Source: Sinonovacula constricta
Lineage: Eukaryota > Mollusca > Bivalvia > Cardiida > Solecurtidae
DNA length: 64,000 nucleotides
Assembly: GCA_007844125.1 (NCBI GenBank)
Contig: CM017568.1
Coordinates: forward strand, 11,231,854 to 11,295,853
Direction of reading: 5' to 3'
The notes beneath the pieces are model-generated. The model saw only the letters and a list, made by a program, of their open reading frames with translations, made no database searches and was not told the origin of the DNA. Position 1 is the stretch's first letter, and each line of letters opens with the position of its first letter. The position numbers and the translations under genes are program-made. Positions 27,095-39,444 of the stretch are shown one piece after another.

Positions 27095-27950
27095 CAGTCA
27101 ACTCTCGTTATCTCAAATTTCAAGGGACCGTAGAAAATAGTTTGAGATATCCGAAGTTTGAGTTGTCCGAATTTAAGGATAGTTTGTGTAAATCTTAAAA
27201 ATCTTACCTGCTACACGATGACTGGTAATGACTGAAATTCCTTGTTATATCTGCCACTGTAAACTAAGTTTCTGCAAGTTTGTGTGGTTTAGCATGTTTA
27301 AAGTGTTATTAGATTTTTTACAATGTACTTTAATATTCTTCTTTTTATTGTAGGTTGTTGCGTCGTCGTAAGTGCATGGCCTAATTTTGGCTCTGTTGCC
27401 ATAACCAATCTTATTTTTTATTCAATAATCAGTACGTGTATTGTGGGTAGGTAGTGGAAGAATGATAAAATCACTAACGCGACCTCTCATTTTATTGACA
27501 GGTTGAGAAGGCCGTGTCAACAAGTTCTCAAAAACTGTTACAACAACAAGTACAAACTGAAACACTTTAATCACCGTTAATAGATTAACGAAATTGTTGT
27601 TCATTAAATCAGCTAATTAAATAATAATCGATTAAGCTCTTCTCTTAATTACGTGACATCCTGATTGCCAAATTTTCGCGAGTTTCACGGTAGGTGTGAA
27701 AATCACTATTGTTGCCGTTTTGCATCTTATAGCAATTTGAAGTTTGAGATAGACCAACTGATTTCAACAGTTTTATAGGTGTGGGGACAAAGAATTTAGT
27801 TTGATATATCCGAAAATTTGACACATCCGAATTTGAGTTAAGCGGAGTCGAACTATATAGAAACTATAGGGAAAAAACGGGACCGTAGAAAACAGTTTGA
27901 CATAACCGGAAATTTGAGATAACCGATTTTGAGATAACGAGAGTTGACTG
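27095..27950. mobile_element. pogo/Tigger-like MITE (856 bp) inserted in the 45-bp array
   Basis: The ends are inverted repeats: left cagtcaactctcgttatctc, right the exact complement ending gagagttgactg. TA is duplicated at 27093-27094 and 27951-27952. The CAGT..ACTCTCG termini with a TA target are typical of the pogo branch of Tc1/mariner. Subterminal copies of the gggaccgtagaaaa motif and tttgagat/tttgaca motifs repeat near both ends. No transposase frame is seen, so it is non-autonomous. Confidence 0.
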
Positions 27951-27952
27951 TA

Positions 27953-30483
27953 CATGTAAACTATAGGCAAGGTTGCTGCGGGAGAGAACACGAAAGGTAT
28001 ATAAACCATTGGCAAGGTTGCTGCGGGAGAGAACACGAAAGGCATATAAACTATTGGCGATGTTGCTGCGGGAGAGAACACGAAAGGTATATAAACTATT
28101 GGCAAGGTTGCTGCAGGAGAGAACACGAAAGGTATATAAACTATTGGCAAGGTTGCTGCAGGAGAGAACACGAAAGGCATATAAACTATTGGCAAGGTTG
28201 CTGCGGGAGAGAACACGAAAGGCATATAAACTATTGCCGAGGTTGCTGCGGGAGAGAACACGAAAGGCATATAAACTATTGCCGAGGTTGCTGCGGGAGA
28301 GAACACGAAAGGCATATAAACTATTGCCGAGGTTGCTGCGGGAGAGAACACGAAAGGCATATAAACTATCGCCGAGGTTGCTGCGGGAGAACACACGAAA
28401 GGTATATAAACTTTTGGCGAGGTTGCTGCGGGAGAACACACGAAAGGCATATAAACTATTGGCGAGGTTGCTGCGGAAGAGAACACGAAAGGTATATAAA
28501 CTATTGGCGAGGTTGCTGCGGGAGAGAACACGAAAGGCATGTAAACTATCGGCAATGTTGCTGCAGGACACAACACGAAAGCTATATAAACTATTGGCGA
28601 GGTTGCTGCGGGAGAGAACACGAAAGGCATAAACTATTGGCGAGGTTGCTGCGGGAGAGAACACGAAAGGTATATAAACTATTGGCGAGGTTGCTACGGG
28701 AGAGAACACGAAAGGCATATAAACTATTGCCGAGGTTGCTGCGGGAGAGAACACGAAAGGCATATAAACTATTTGCGAGGTTGCTGCGGGAGGGAACACG
28801 AAAGGTATATAAACTATTGCCGAGGTTGCTGCAGGAGTGAACACGAAAGGTATATAAACTATTGCCGAGGTTGCTGCGGGAGAGAACACGAAAGGCATAT
28901 AAACTATTGGCGAGGTTGCTGCGGGAGAGAACACGAAAGGTATATAAACTATTGGCGAGGTTGCTGCGGGAGAGAATACGAAAGGTATATAAACTATTGC
29001 TGAGGTTGCTGCAGCAGTGAACACGAAAGGTATATAAACTATTGGCAAGGTTGCTGCAGGAGAGAACACGAAAGGTATATAAACCATTAGCAAGGTTGCT
29101 GCAGGAGAGAACACGAAAGCTATATAAACCATTAGAAAGGTTGCTGCGGGAGTGAACACGAAAGGTATATAAACCATTAGCAAGGTTGCTGCGGGAGAGA
29201 ACACGAAAGGTATATAAACTATTGGCAAGGTTGCTGCAGGAGAGAACACGAAAGGTATATACATGTAAACTATAGGCAAGGTTGCTGCGGGAGAGAACAC
29301 GAAAGGCATATAAACTATTGGCGATGTTGCTGCGGGAGAGAACACGAAAGGTATATAAACTATTGGCAAGGTTGCTGCAGGAGAGAACACGAAAGGTATA
29401 TAAACTATTGGCAAGGTTGCTGCAGGAGAGAACACGAAAGGCATATAAACTATTGGCAAGGTTGCTGCGGGAGAGAACACGAAAGGCATATAAACTATTG
29501 CCGAGCTTGCTGCGGGAGAGAACACGAAAGGCATATAAACTATTGGCGAGGTTGCTGCGGGAGAGAACACGAAAGGCATATAAACTATTGCCGAGGTTGC
29601 TGCGGGAGAGAACACGAAAGGCATATAAACTATCGCCGAGGTTGCTGCGGGAGAACACACGAAAGGTATATAAACTATTGGCGAGGTTGCTGCGGGAGAA
29701 CACACGAAAGGCATATAAACTATTGGCGAGGTTGCTGCGGAAGAGAACACGAAAGGTATATAAACTATTGGCGAGGTTGCTGCGGGAGAGAACACGAAAG
29801 GCATGTAAACTATCGGCAATGTTGCTGCAGGACACAACACGAAAGCTATATAAACTATTGGCGAGGTTGCTGCGGGAGAGAACACGAAAGGCATAAACTA
29901 TTGGCGAGGTTGCTGCGGGAGAGAACACGAAAGGTATATAAACTATTGGCGAGGTTGCTACGGGAGAGAACACGAAAGGCATATAAACTATTGGCGAGGT
30001 TGCAGCGGGAGAGAACACGAAAGGTATATAAACTATTGGCGAGGTTGCTACGGGAGAGAACACGAAAGGCATATAAACTATTGGCGAGGTTGCTACGGGA
30101 GTGAACACGAAAGGCATATAAACTATTGGCGAGGATGCTGCGGGAGAGAACACGAAAGGCATATAAACTATTGGCGAGGTTGCTACGGGAGAGAACATGA
30201 AAGGCATATAAACTATTGGCGAGGTTGCTACGGGAGAGAACACGAAAGGCATATAAACTATTGGCGAGGTTGCTGCGGGAGAGAACACGAAAAGCATATA
30301 AACTATTGGCGAGGTTGCTACGGGAGAGAACACGAAAAGCATATAAACTATTGGCGAGGTTGCTACGGGAGAGAACACGAAAAGCATATAAACTATTGGC
30401 GAGGTTGCTACGGGAGAGAACACGAAAAGCATATAAACTATAGCCGAGGTTGCTGCGGAAGAGAACATGAAAGGCATATAAAC
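27953..30483. repeat. 45-bp minisatellite, right part (about 56 units) with an internal block duplication
   Basis: Same unit as the left part. The block around the MITE (from about 26601 to 27094, then 27951 to about 28650) recurs at about 28768-29915. A 2-base deletion (ggcataaac for ggcatataaac) appears in both block copies, at about 28629 and 29891. The rightmost units share gttgctacggg. Confidence 0.
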
Positions 30484-30833
30484 ATATATTTCTGGAAATA
30501 TTAACAAATGGAAGCAACCAAAATAATGTGTTCGTATTATTGAAAAGGATTTCATTCAGAGTCGAATTCGATATGGTTTTCTTCAAGAAGATTAACTTGC
30601 TTAGTTTATGCATAACGAAATAGCTCTAGTGCGAAAATAAAAAAAATGTCGTAAATCCAGAGTCTTATTTTATACCATGCTTACACAAAAATGGAATAAC
30701 GATGTTTGACAGTTGTAGCTTGAGACTTTATACAGATCTGAATGGTAAGATATTTGTAAATAAAGAATATTACTTTGTATTACGATTCCCACATTATTTT
30801 GTTACTGTTAGATTTGTTCAAGTCTACAACAAA

Positions 30834-32900
30834 TGTCACCAACTGAATACATGACTTGAGTCTAGTTGTTATAATTAAAATAATGACTACTTGCAATGTT
30901 TATTCAGTCGTACGTATTACAATAACACTTTGTCAGAGTATACAGCTCTGTAATAAAGTTGGAATAGTCGAGCAATTGAGTGTAAACATTTCTTTACAAA
31001 ACATGCACAGTCTTTTCTACATGACAATTGTTGTGAAACTGCAAGTCAAGCAGACTGTGAAGTTATTACTTTGTTCAAATGAATAACATGCCACACAACA
31101 AGCTGCCCCAAAACTGAAGTTTAAGATAAACGAACGGAGTAAATGTTTAACAATAGACGTTCTGCTGACAATCAAATATTTTACAGACAGTTTGGGTTTT
31201 AATGTACTCAAGTAATAGCGTGGCATTCCTTTAGGAAACTTCAAGTATTTAAGTTTATAGCTCCCTAAACCTTTTTTTCTACGAGAAAACTACCTCGGTT
31301 TGTCTTTTTTAATAAGAGACATTAATGAATAGCCTCCCCTGAATAATCCCTAAATGCAAGGAGGTCCTTTCGTTTGTTTTACTCGGTTTTATGCTTGTGC
31401 TCTTTGGAGTGAATGTTGACTTTTCTGCCTTTCTTGTTTTAACCAGGTTAACCATTATTAACAAACACTTCCATTTTCTTTTTTAAATAACACATCTCTG
31501 TAAGTTTTAAAATGGATTTTAAGATTATATTTATGCAAAAAAATGGAAATTCACTGTAATTGAAATATCTACAGAAGAACAGGCAATAAAGTCCAAGAAT
31601 TCCAACTTAAAGGACCTCTCTTCTGTTTGGAATTGCTCGGATATTAACTAATAAGGAAGACAATTCCCATTTCACCAATGTACGCCACTGAGCACGAGCG
31701 ATAAAGGCATTGTGATCATCACACAGAGACTGGATACACGCTTTCCCTGGGGAAATATAGGTTCATGAGCATAATAATCTAACAGAAAATAATTCGTGGA
31801 ATCAAGTAAGTAGTCACATATTTGCATTATCAGTGTTTTGTTACGACGCTTCGTACCTTTTTACAGCGGCGTTCTTACTACTGCAATGTGTTTAAGACAT
31901 ACATATTTATCCAAGGGATTTAGTGATAAGAACGTGGAATATTTTAAAAAAAGACAGGTGAAAAATTCAGAGTTCTTCTTTTGTTTTGTATATCAGCTAA
32001 ATCAGATAGTGAATGAAATCCCTCATACGATATAATCGCCAGAGCAATATTTTATATATCATTTTAAAATCGGTTATTGTCAGCGAAAAAAGTTGTATCC
32101 GTCACTACACTGCACGTGGTTTATTAAAAGAATTTACAGTAAAACAGTAGAGGCGCACTTATTTTTATTTATTTCAAAACTTCAGTAGCCATAAATTTGA
32201 ATGTACAAAGAAAGACACATGAAATAAAAACATAATAAATAATAAAGCGAGAATAATTTCCCTTTGTAAAGAAGACCTGTAAGGCAGTCGTCGTGCGTTT
32301 TGTTTATATGTTAGCGGCATGATGCAAGCGCTTGTTGGTTCTGAAGTCCTTGTAAGTGATAAGAGTGAGACCACACATGTCTGTATCAAAGTCTAATGGA
32401 TAATAGTCATCTTTATCATATCTTCTCGTACAGCTGCAACGTGACCGGACCTGGTAGCGCAATCGGAAGATCCCGGGCCGCGACATACCAAAGTCGTTAA
32501 AAATGGTAGTGGTATAGCTCCCTTGCTAACGCTCAAGCAAATATAAGGGTAGTTCCACGTCTGGTTGGCCCGGTGATAGGATAATGTGACTGGGTGTGGT
32601 ATCATGCCAGATGTTCACGGCATGATATACACAGTGAAGGCAGCACTATATCTGCTTCAAGAGGACACCGTCTCCAGATAACTGAAATACTGTTGGTGGG
32701 ACGATAAACCCAATAAACAAACAAACAGCTGCAACGTATATCCTTGCCATGTGTGTGTCTATATGTTCGATTTTTTAATCGTTTATGTTCCGCTGCGGTT
32801 TGTCATGGAGAGCCAATTTTGTTGTTTATAACACATAAACATAATGAAATAACATCTTGTTGGGTCTGAGCCTTATAGAATCCTGTGATGTATAATAAGA
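30834..32900. repeat. Block P2 of a triplicated noncoding segment
   Basis: Anchors: caactgaatacatgac (30840), gtcgagcaattgagtgtaaa (30967), cagacagtttggg (31184), ggaatcaagtaagtag (31799), gaaatccctcatacgatat (32013), atgttagcggcatgatgcaa (32308), gagccaattttgttgtttat (32810). It includes a SINE-A with a 13-bp target duplication. It is shorter than P1 and P3. Confidence 0.
32443..32724 (+). mobile_element. SINE-A with 13-bp perfect target-site duplication
   Basis: It starts ggacctggtagcgcaatcgg with a good A box. About 20 bp of the head, including the anticodon region, is missing before the gatcccgggccgcgacata end of the head. The central domain and the AAAC tail are intact. The duplication acagctgcaacgt lies at 32430-32442 and 32725-32737 without mismatch, so this is a comparatively young insertion. 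It lies within block P2. Confidence 0.
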
Positions 32901-32999
32901 AGGCAAGATTTTCATAAGAAGCCTCTCTCAAACCGATGGCTAAGACACCTAAATATTATTAATTGCAAAGCCCTGTAGCAACCACTTTTGTAATAACGC

Positions 33000-33165
33000 C
33001 CAGAATTGTAATAAACTTTTTCAATGTCTCCAAAAATGGGTTTAAAGCAATAACATTTTATTTCAGTAAAATAAGCATGAAAACATATATTTAACATGAT
33101 TCTGGTTCATATATATGCTTTAAACCCATTTTTGGAGACATTGAAAAAGTTTATTACAATTCTGG
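33000..33165. repeat. Perfect 50-bp inverted repeat, 66-bp spacer
   Basis: The arms 33000-33049 and 33116-33165 are exact reverse complements (for example ccagaattgtaataaac at the left end). It lies inside the 742-bp element and overlaps its left terminal repeat. Confidence 0.
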
Positions 33166-33227
33166 TTTGTGTTACAAAAGTGGTTAGACTAGCGCAACCA
33201 GTTTTGTAATACCTTTGTTACAATTTT
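33049..33227 (+). repeat. Direct repeat, first copy (second at 33501-33680)
   Basis: About 180 bp starting aataacattttatttcag recurs 452 bp downstream with only a few substitutions, including ggttagactagcgcaacc in both. The duplication is internal to the 742-bp element. Confidence 0.
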
Positions 33228-33789
33228 GGTTGATGTTTTTTCTTGCTCAAATATTCAAAATTATATAATAAAAAGTAAATAACACGTATATATTCACTCA
33301 TTGGCACTATATGTAACGCTGTTGTAGTGGTCCGATCAAAAGAAATGAAGAAATAAACATATGAAATGTCTTAGACTTTTTCGCCCTACCGCCAGCCTGA
33401 ACAGTGCGGACTTAGAAAATTTCACATCACGGCCAAGCCAGTAGTGTGAGGACTTAGAAAAAATCGTGAAATCCGATTTTTCAAAAAAACATTTTTTTAA
33501 AATAACATTTTATTTCAGTAAAATAAGCATGAAAACATATATTTAAAATGATTCTGGTTCATATATATGCTTTAAACCCATTTTTGGAGACATTGAAAAT
33601 GTTAATTACAATTCTGGTTTGTGTTACAAAAGTGGTTAGACTAGCGCAACCAGTTTTGTAATACTTTTGTTACAATTTTATTACAATTCTGGCGTTATTA
33701 CAAAAGTGGTTGCTACAAAGCCCTTTTCTTAAAGCATGTAAGCTAATCTGGACAATCGTCTGCGGCATCTTTCTGTGGCTAGCTCACCG

Positions 33790-36700
33790 TCAATGGATAG
33801 TGTCACAACTTTCTCTGATGCGATCATCGTAAATCGCTCAGCATCAAGGAATAAGGACATATCTTTCCTTGCTTACGCTCAGAGTAAAGAGATAGGGACG
33901 CGTCTTTCCGTGCTAGGCGTGTTGGAACACACCAATTCGTGCATGTGCCCGGGATTAAGGGATGGGGTCACAACTTTCCGTGTTTACTTTTTGTGAGTAG
34001 GGATGGGGTCACAACTGTCCGTGTTTACTCTCTGTGAGTAGGGATAGGGACACATCATTTCGTGTTTACTCTCTGGGAGTAGGGATAGGGACACATCATT
34101 TCGGGTTTACTCTCTGTCAGTAGGGATAGGGACACATCATTTCGGGTTACTCTTTGTGAGTAGGGATAGGGACACATCATTTCGGGTTTACTCTCTGTGA
34201 GTACGGATAGGGACACATCATTCCGTGTTTACTCTCTGTGAGTAGGGATAGGGACACATCTTTCCGTGTTTACTCTCTGTAAGTAGGGATAGGGACACAT
34301 CATTCCGTGTTTACTCTCTGTGAGTAGGGATAGGGACACATCATTCCGTGTTTACTCTCTGTGAGTAGGGATAGGGACACATCATTTCGTGTTTACTTTC
34401 TGTAAGTAGGGATAGGGACACATCTTTCCGTGTTTACTCTCTGTGAGTAGGGATAGGGACACATCATTCCGTGTTTACTCTCTGTGAGTAGGGATGGGGA
34501 CACATCTTTCCGTGTTTACTCTCTGTGAGTAGGGATAGGGACACATCATTTTGGGTTTACTCTTTGTGAGTAGGGATAGGGACACATCATTCCGTGTTTA
34601 CTCTCTGTGAGTAGGGATGGGGACACATCATTCCGTGTTTACTCTCTGTGAGTAGGGATAGTGACACATCATTTGGGTTTACTCTCTGTCAGTAGGGATA
34701 GGGACACATCATTTCGGGTTTACTCTCTGTGAGTAGGGATGGGGACACATCATTTCGGGTTTACTCTCTGTGAGTAGGGATAGGGACACATCATTTCGGG
34801 TTTACTCCCTGTGAGTAGGGATGGGGACACATCTTTCCGTGTTTGCTCTCTGTGAGTAGGGATAGGGACACATCTTTTCGGGTTTACTCTCTGTGAGAAG
34901 GGATAGGGACACATCATTTCGGGTTTACTCTCTGTGAGTCGGGATGGAGACACATCTTTCCGTGTTTACTCTCTGTGAGTAGGGATAGGGACACATCTTT
35001 CCGTGTTTACTCTCTGTGAGTACGGATAGGGACACATCTTTCCGTGTTTACTCTCTGTGAGTAGGGATAGTGACACATCATTTCGTGTTTACTTTCTGTG
35101 AGTACGGATAGGGACACATCTTTTCGTGTTTACTCTCTGTGAGTAGGGATAGGGACACATCATTTCGGGTTTACACTCTGTCAGTAGGGATAGGGACACA
35201 TCATTTCGGGTTACTCTTTGTGAGTAGGGATAGGGACAGATCATTTCGGGTTTACTCTCTGTGAGTACGGATAGGGACACATCATTCCGTGTTTACTCTC
35301 TGTGAGTAGGGATAGGGACACATCTTTCCGTGTTTACTCTCTGTAAGTAGGGATAGGGACACATCATTCCGTGTTTACTCTCTGTGAGTAGGGATAGGGA
35401 CACATCATTCCGTGTTTACTCTCTGTGAGTAGGGATAGGGACACATCATTCCGTGTTTACTCTTTGTGAGTAGGGATAGGGACACATCATTTCGTGTTTA
35501 CTCTCTGTGAGTAGGGATAGGGACACATCATTCCGTGTTTACTCTCTGTGAGTAGGGATAGGGGCACATCATTTCGTGTTTACTCTCTGTGAGTAGGGAT
35601 GGGGACACATCTTTCCGTGTTTACTCTCTGTGAGTAGGGATAGGGACACATCATTTTGGGTTTACTCTTTGTGAGTAGGGATAGGGACACATCATTTCGT
35701 GTTTACTTTCTGTGAGTAGGGATAGGGACACATCTTTCCGTGTTTACTCTCTGTGAGTAGGGATAGGGACACATCATTTCGTGTTTACTTTCTGTGAGTA
35801 GGGATAGGGACACATCTTTCCGTGTTTACTCTCTGTGAGTAGGGATAGGGACACATCATTCCGTGTTTACTCTCTGTGAGTAGGGATGGGGACACATCTT
35901 TCCGTGTTTACTCTCTGTGAGTAGGGATAGGGACACATCATTTTGGGTTTACTCTTTGTGAGTAGGGATAGGGACACATCATTCCGTGTTTACTCTCTGT
36001 GAGTAGGGATGGGGACACATCATTTCGGGTTTACTCTCTGTGAGAAGGGATGGAGACACATCTTTCCGTGTTTACTCTCTGTGAGTAGGGATAGGGACAC
36101 ATCTTTCCGTGTTTACTCTCTGTGAGTACGGATAGGGACACATCTTTCCGTGTTTACTCTCTGTGAGTAGGGATAGTGACACATCATTTCGTGTTTACTT
36201 TCTGTGAGTACGGATAGGGACACATCTTTTCGTGTTTACTCTCTGTGAGTAGGGATAGGGACACATCATTTCGGGTTTACACTCTGTCAGTAGGGATAGG
36301 GACACATCATTTCGGGTTACTCTTTGTGAGTAGGGATAGGGACAGATCATTTCGGGTTTACTCTCTGTGAGTACGGATAGGGACACATCATTCCGTGTTT
36401 ACTCTCTGTGAGTAGGGATAGGGACACATCTTTCCGTGTTTACTCTCTGTAAGTAGGGATAGGGACACATCATTCCGTGTTTACTCTCTGTGAGTAGGGA
36501 TAGGGACACATCATTCCGTGTTTACTCTCTGTGAGTAGGGATAGGGACACATCATTCCGTGTTTACTCTTTGTGAGTAGGGATAGGGACACATCATTTCG
36601 TGTTTACTCTCTGTGAGTAGGGATAGGGACACATCATTCCGTGTTTACTCTCTGTGAGTAGGGATAGGGGCACATCATTTCGTGTTTACTCTCTGTGAGT

Positions 36701-39415
36701 AGGGATGGGGACACATCTTTCCGTGTTTACTCTCTGTGAGTAGGGATAGGGACACATCATTTTGGGTTTACTCTTTGTGAGTAGGGATAGGGACACATCA
36801 TTTCGTGTTTACTTTCTGTGAGTAGGGATAGGGACACATCTTTCCGTGTTTACTCTCTGTGAGTAGGGATAGGGACACATCATTTCGTGTTTACTTTCTG
36901 TGAGTAGGGATAGGGACACATCTTTCCGTGTTTACTCTCTGTGAGTAGGGATAGGGACACATCATTCCGTGTTTACTCTCTGTGAGTAGGGATGGGGACA
37001 CATCTTTCCGTGTTTACTCTCTGTGAGTAGGGATAGGGACACATCATTTTGGGTTTACTCTTTGTGAGTAGGGATAGGGACACATCATTCCGTGTTTACT
37101 CTCTGTGAGTAGGGATGGGGACACATCATTTCGTGTTTACTCTCTGTGAGTAGGGATAGGGACACATCATTTCGGGTTTACTCTCTGTCAGTAGGGATAG
37201 GGACACATCATTTCGGGTTTACTCTCTGTGAGTAGGGATGGGGACACATCATTTCGGGTTTACTCTCTGTGAGTAGGGATAGGGACACATCATTTCGGGT
37301 TTACTCCCTGTGAGTAGGGATGGGGACACATCTTTCCGTGTTTACTCTCTGTGAGTAGGGATGGGGACACATCATTTCGGGTTTACTCTCTGTGAGTAGG
37401 GATAGGGACACATCATTTCGGGTTTACTCTCTGTGAGTCGGGATGGGGACACATCATTCCGTGTTTACTCTCTGTGAGTAGGGATAGGGACACATCATTT
37501 CGGGTTTACTCTCTGTGAGTAGGAATAGGGACACATCATTTCGGGTTTACTCTCTGTGAGTAGGGATGGGGACACATCTTTCCGTGTTTACTCTCTGTGA
37601 GTAGGGATAGGGACACATCTTTTCGTGTTTACTCTCTGTGAGTAGGGATAGGGACACATCTTTCCGTGTTTACTCTCTGTGAGTAGGGATAGTGACACAT
37701 CATTTCGTGTTTACTTTCTGTGAGTACGGATAGGGACACATCTTTCCGTGTTTACTCTCTCTGAGTAGGGACAGTGACACATCATTTCGTGTTTACTTTC
37801 TGTGAGTACGGATAGGGACACATCTTTTCGTGTTTACTCTCTGGGAGTAGGGATAGGGACACATCATTTCGGGTTTACTCTCTGTCAGTAGGGATAGGGA
37901 CACATCATTTCGGGTTACTCTCTGTGAGTAGGGATAGGGACACATCATTTCGGGTTTACTCTCTGTGAGTACGGATAGGGACACATCATTCCGTGTTTAC
38001 TCTCTGTGAGTAGGGATAGGGACACATCTTTCCGTGTTTACGCTCTGTAAGTAGGGATAGGGACACATCATTCCGTGTTTACTCCCTGTGAGTAGGGATA
38101 GGGACACATCATTCCGTGTTTACTCTCTGTGAGTAGGGATAGGGACACATCATTTCGTGTTTACTTTCTGTGAGTAGGGATAGGGACACATCTTTCCGTG
38201 TTTACTCTCTGTGAGTAGGGATAGGGACACATCATTCCGTGTTTACTCTCTGTGAGTAGGGATAGGGACACATCATTCCGCGTTTACTCTCTGTGAGTAG
38301 GGATGGGGACACATCTTTCCGTGTTTACTCTCTGTGAGTAGGGATAGGGACACATCATTTTGGGTTTACTCTTTGTGAGTAGGGATAGGGACACATCATT
38401 CCGTGTTTACTCTCTGTGAGTAGGGATGGGGACACATCATTCCGTGTTTACTCTCTGTGAGTAGGGATAGGGACACATCATTTCGGGTTTACTCTCTGTC
38501 AGTAGGGATAGGGACACATCATTTCGGGTTTACTCTCTGTGAGTAGGGATGGGGACACATCATTTCGGGTTTAACCTCTGTGAGTAGGGATAGGGACACA
38601 TCATTTCGGGTTTACTCCCTGTGAGTAGAGATGGGGACACATCTTTCCGTGTTTACTCTCTGTGAGTAGGGATAGGGACACATCATTTCGGGTTTACTCT
38701 CTGTGAGTAGGGATAGGGACACATCATTTCGGGTTTACTCTCTGTGAGTCGGGATGGGGACACATCTTTCCGTGTTTACTCTCTGTGAGTAGGGATGGGG
38801 ACACATCTTTCCGTGTTTACTCTCTGTGAGTAGGGATAGGGACACATCATTTCGGGTTTACTCTCTGTGAGTAGGGATAGGGACACATCATTTCGGGTTT
38901 ACTCTCTGTGAGTCGGGATGGGGACACATCATTCCGTGTTTACTCTCTGTGAGTAGGGATAGGGACATATCATTTCGGGTTTACTCTCTGTGAGTAGTGA
39001 TAGGGACACATCTTTCCGTGTTTACCCTCTGTGAGTAGGGATAGGGACACATCTTTCCGTGTTTACTCTCTGTGAGTAGGGATGGGGACACATCATTCCG
39101 TGTTTACTCTCTGTGAGAAGGGATAGGGACACATCATTCCGTGTTTACTCTCTGTGAGTAGGGATAGGGACACATCATTCCGTGTTTACTCTCTGTGAGT
39201 AGGGATAGGTACACATCATTTCGGGTTTACTCTTTGTGAGTAGGGATAGGGACACATCATTTCGCGTTTACTCTCTGTGAGTAACATCATTTCGGGTTTA
39301 CTCTCTGTAAGTAGGTATAGGGACAGATCTTTCCGTATTTACTCCTGTAAGTCGGGATAGGGACACATCTTTCCGTGTTTACTCTTTGTAAATAGGGATG
39401 TTTACTCTTTGTGTG
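33790..39415. repeat. 41-bp minisatellite, about 130 units
   Basis: The unit is gagtagggatagggacac, then atcattccgtgtttac, then tctctgt. Recurring variants are catctttcc/catcattcc/catcatttcg and ggggac/agggac. The left margin (33790-33960) and right margin (39290-39415) hold degraded units. The 41-bp length is not a multiple of three, so frames are short. It follows the 742-bp element directly. Confidence 0.
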
Positions 39416-39444
39416 AGTGGAACTTTTTTCTGTAGCAGTATTAA

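Larger units (their letters stand above)
32975..33716. mobile_element. 742-bp terminal-inverted-repeat element with 8-bp target duplication
   Basis: The ends are about 41-bp inverted repeats (gtagcaaccacttttgtaat at the left, its complement at the right, one 1-base indel). AAAGCCCT flanks both sides (32967-32974 and 33717-33724). An 8-bp duplication fits hAT-type DNA transposons, but the terminal bases are not a match I recognise. There is no transposase; the interior consists of a 50-bp inverted repeat and a 452-bp-spaced direct repeat. Confidence 0.

Noticed and set aside
25718..30613. Very long open frames (285 to 676 codons) on both strands with 15-residue repeats
   Set aside because: They are translations of a 45-bp tandem unit open in several frames. 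Overlapping frames on both strands are equally long and a 2-base deletion switches frame without penalty.
33960..39415. CRISPR-like regular repeats
   Set aside because: The units are contiguous and variable with no unique spacers, no cas genes are present, and the genome is eukaryotic; it is a minisatellite. The same applies to the other arrays.
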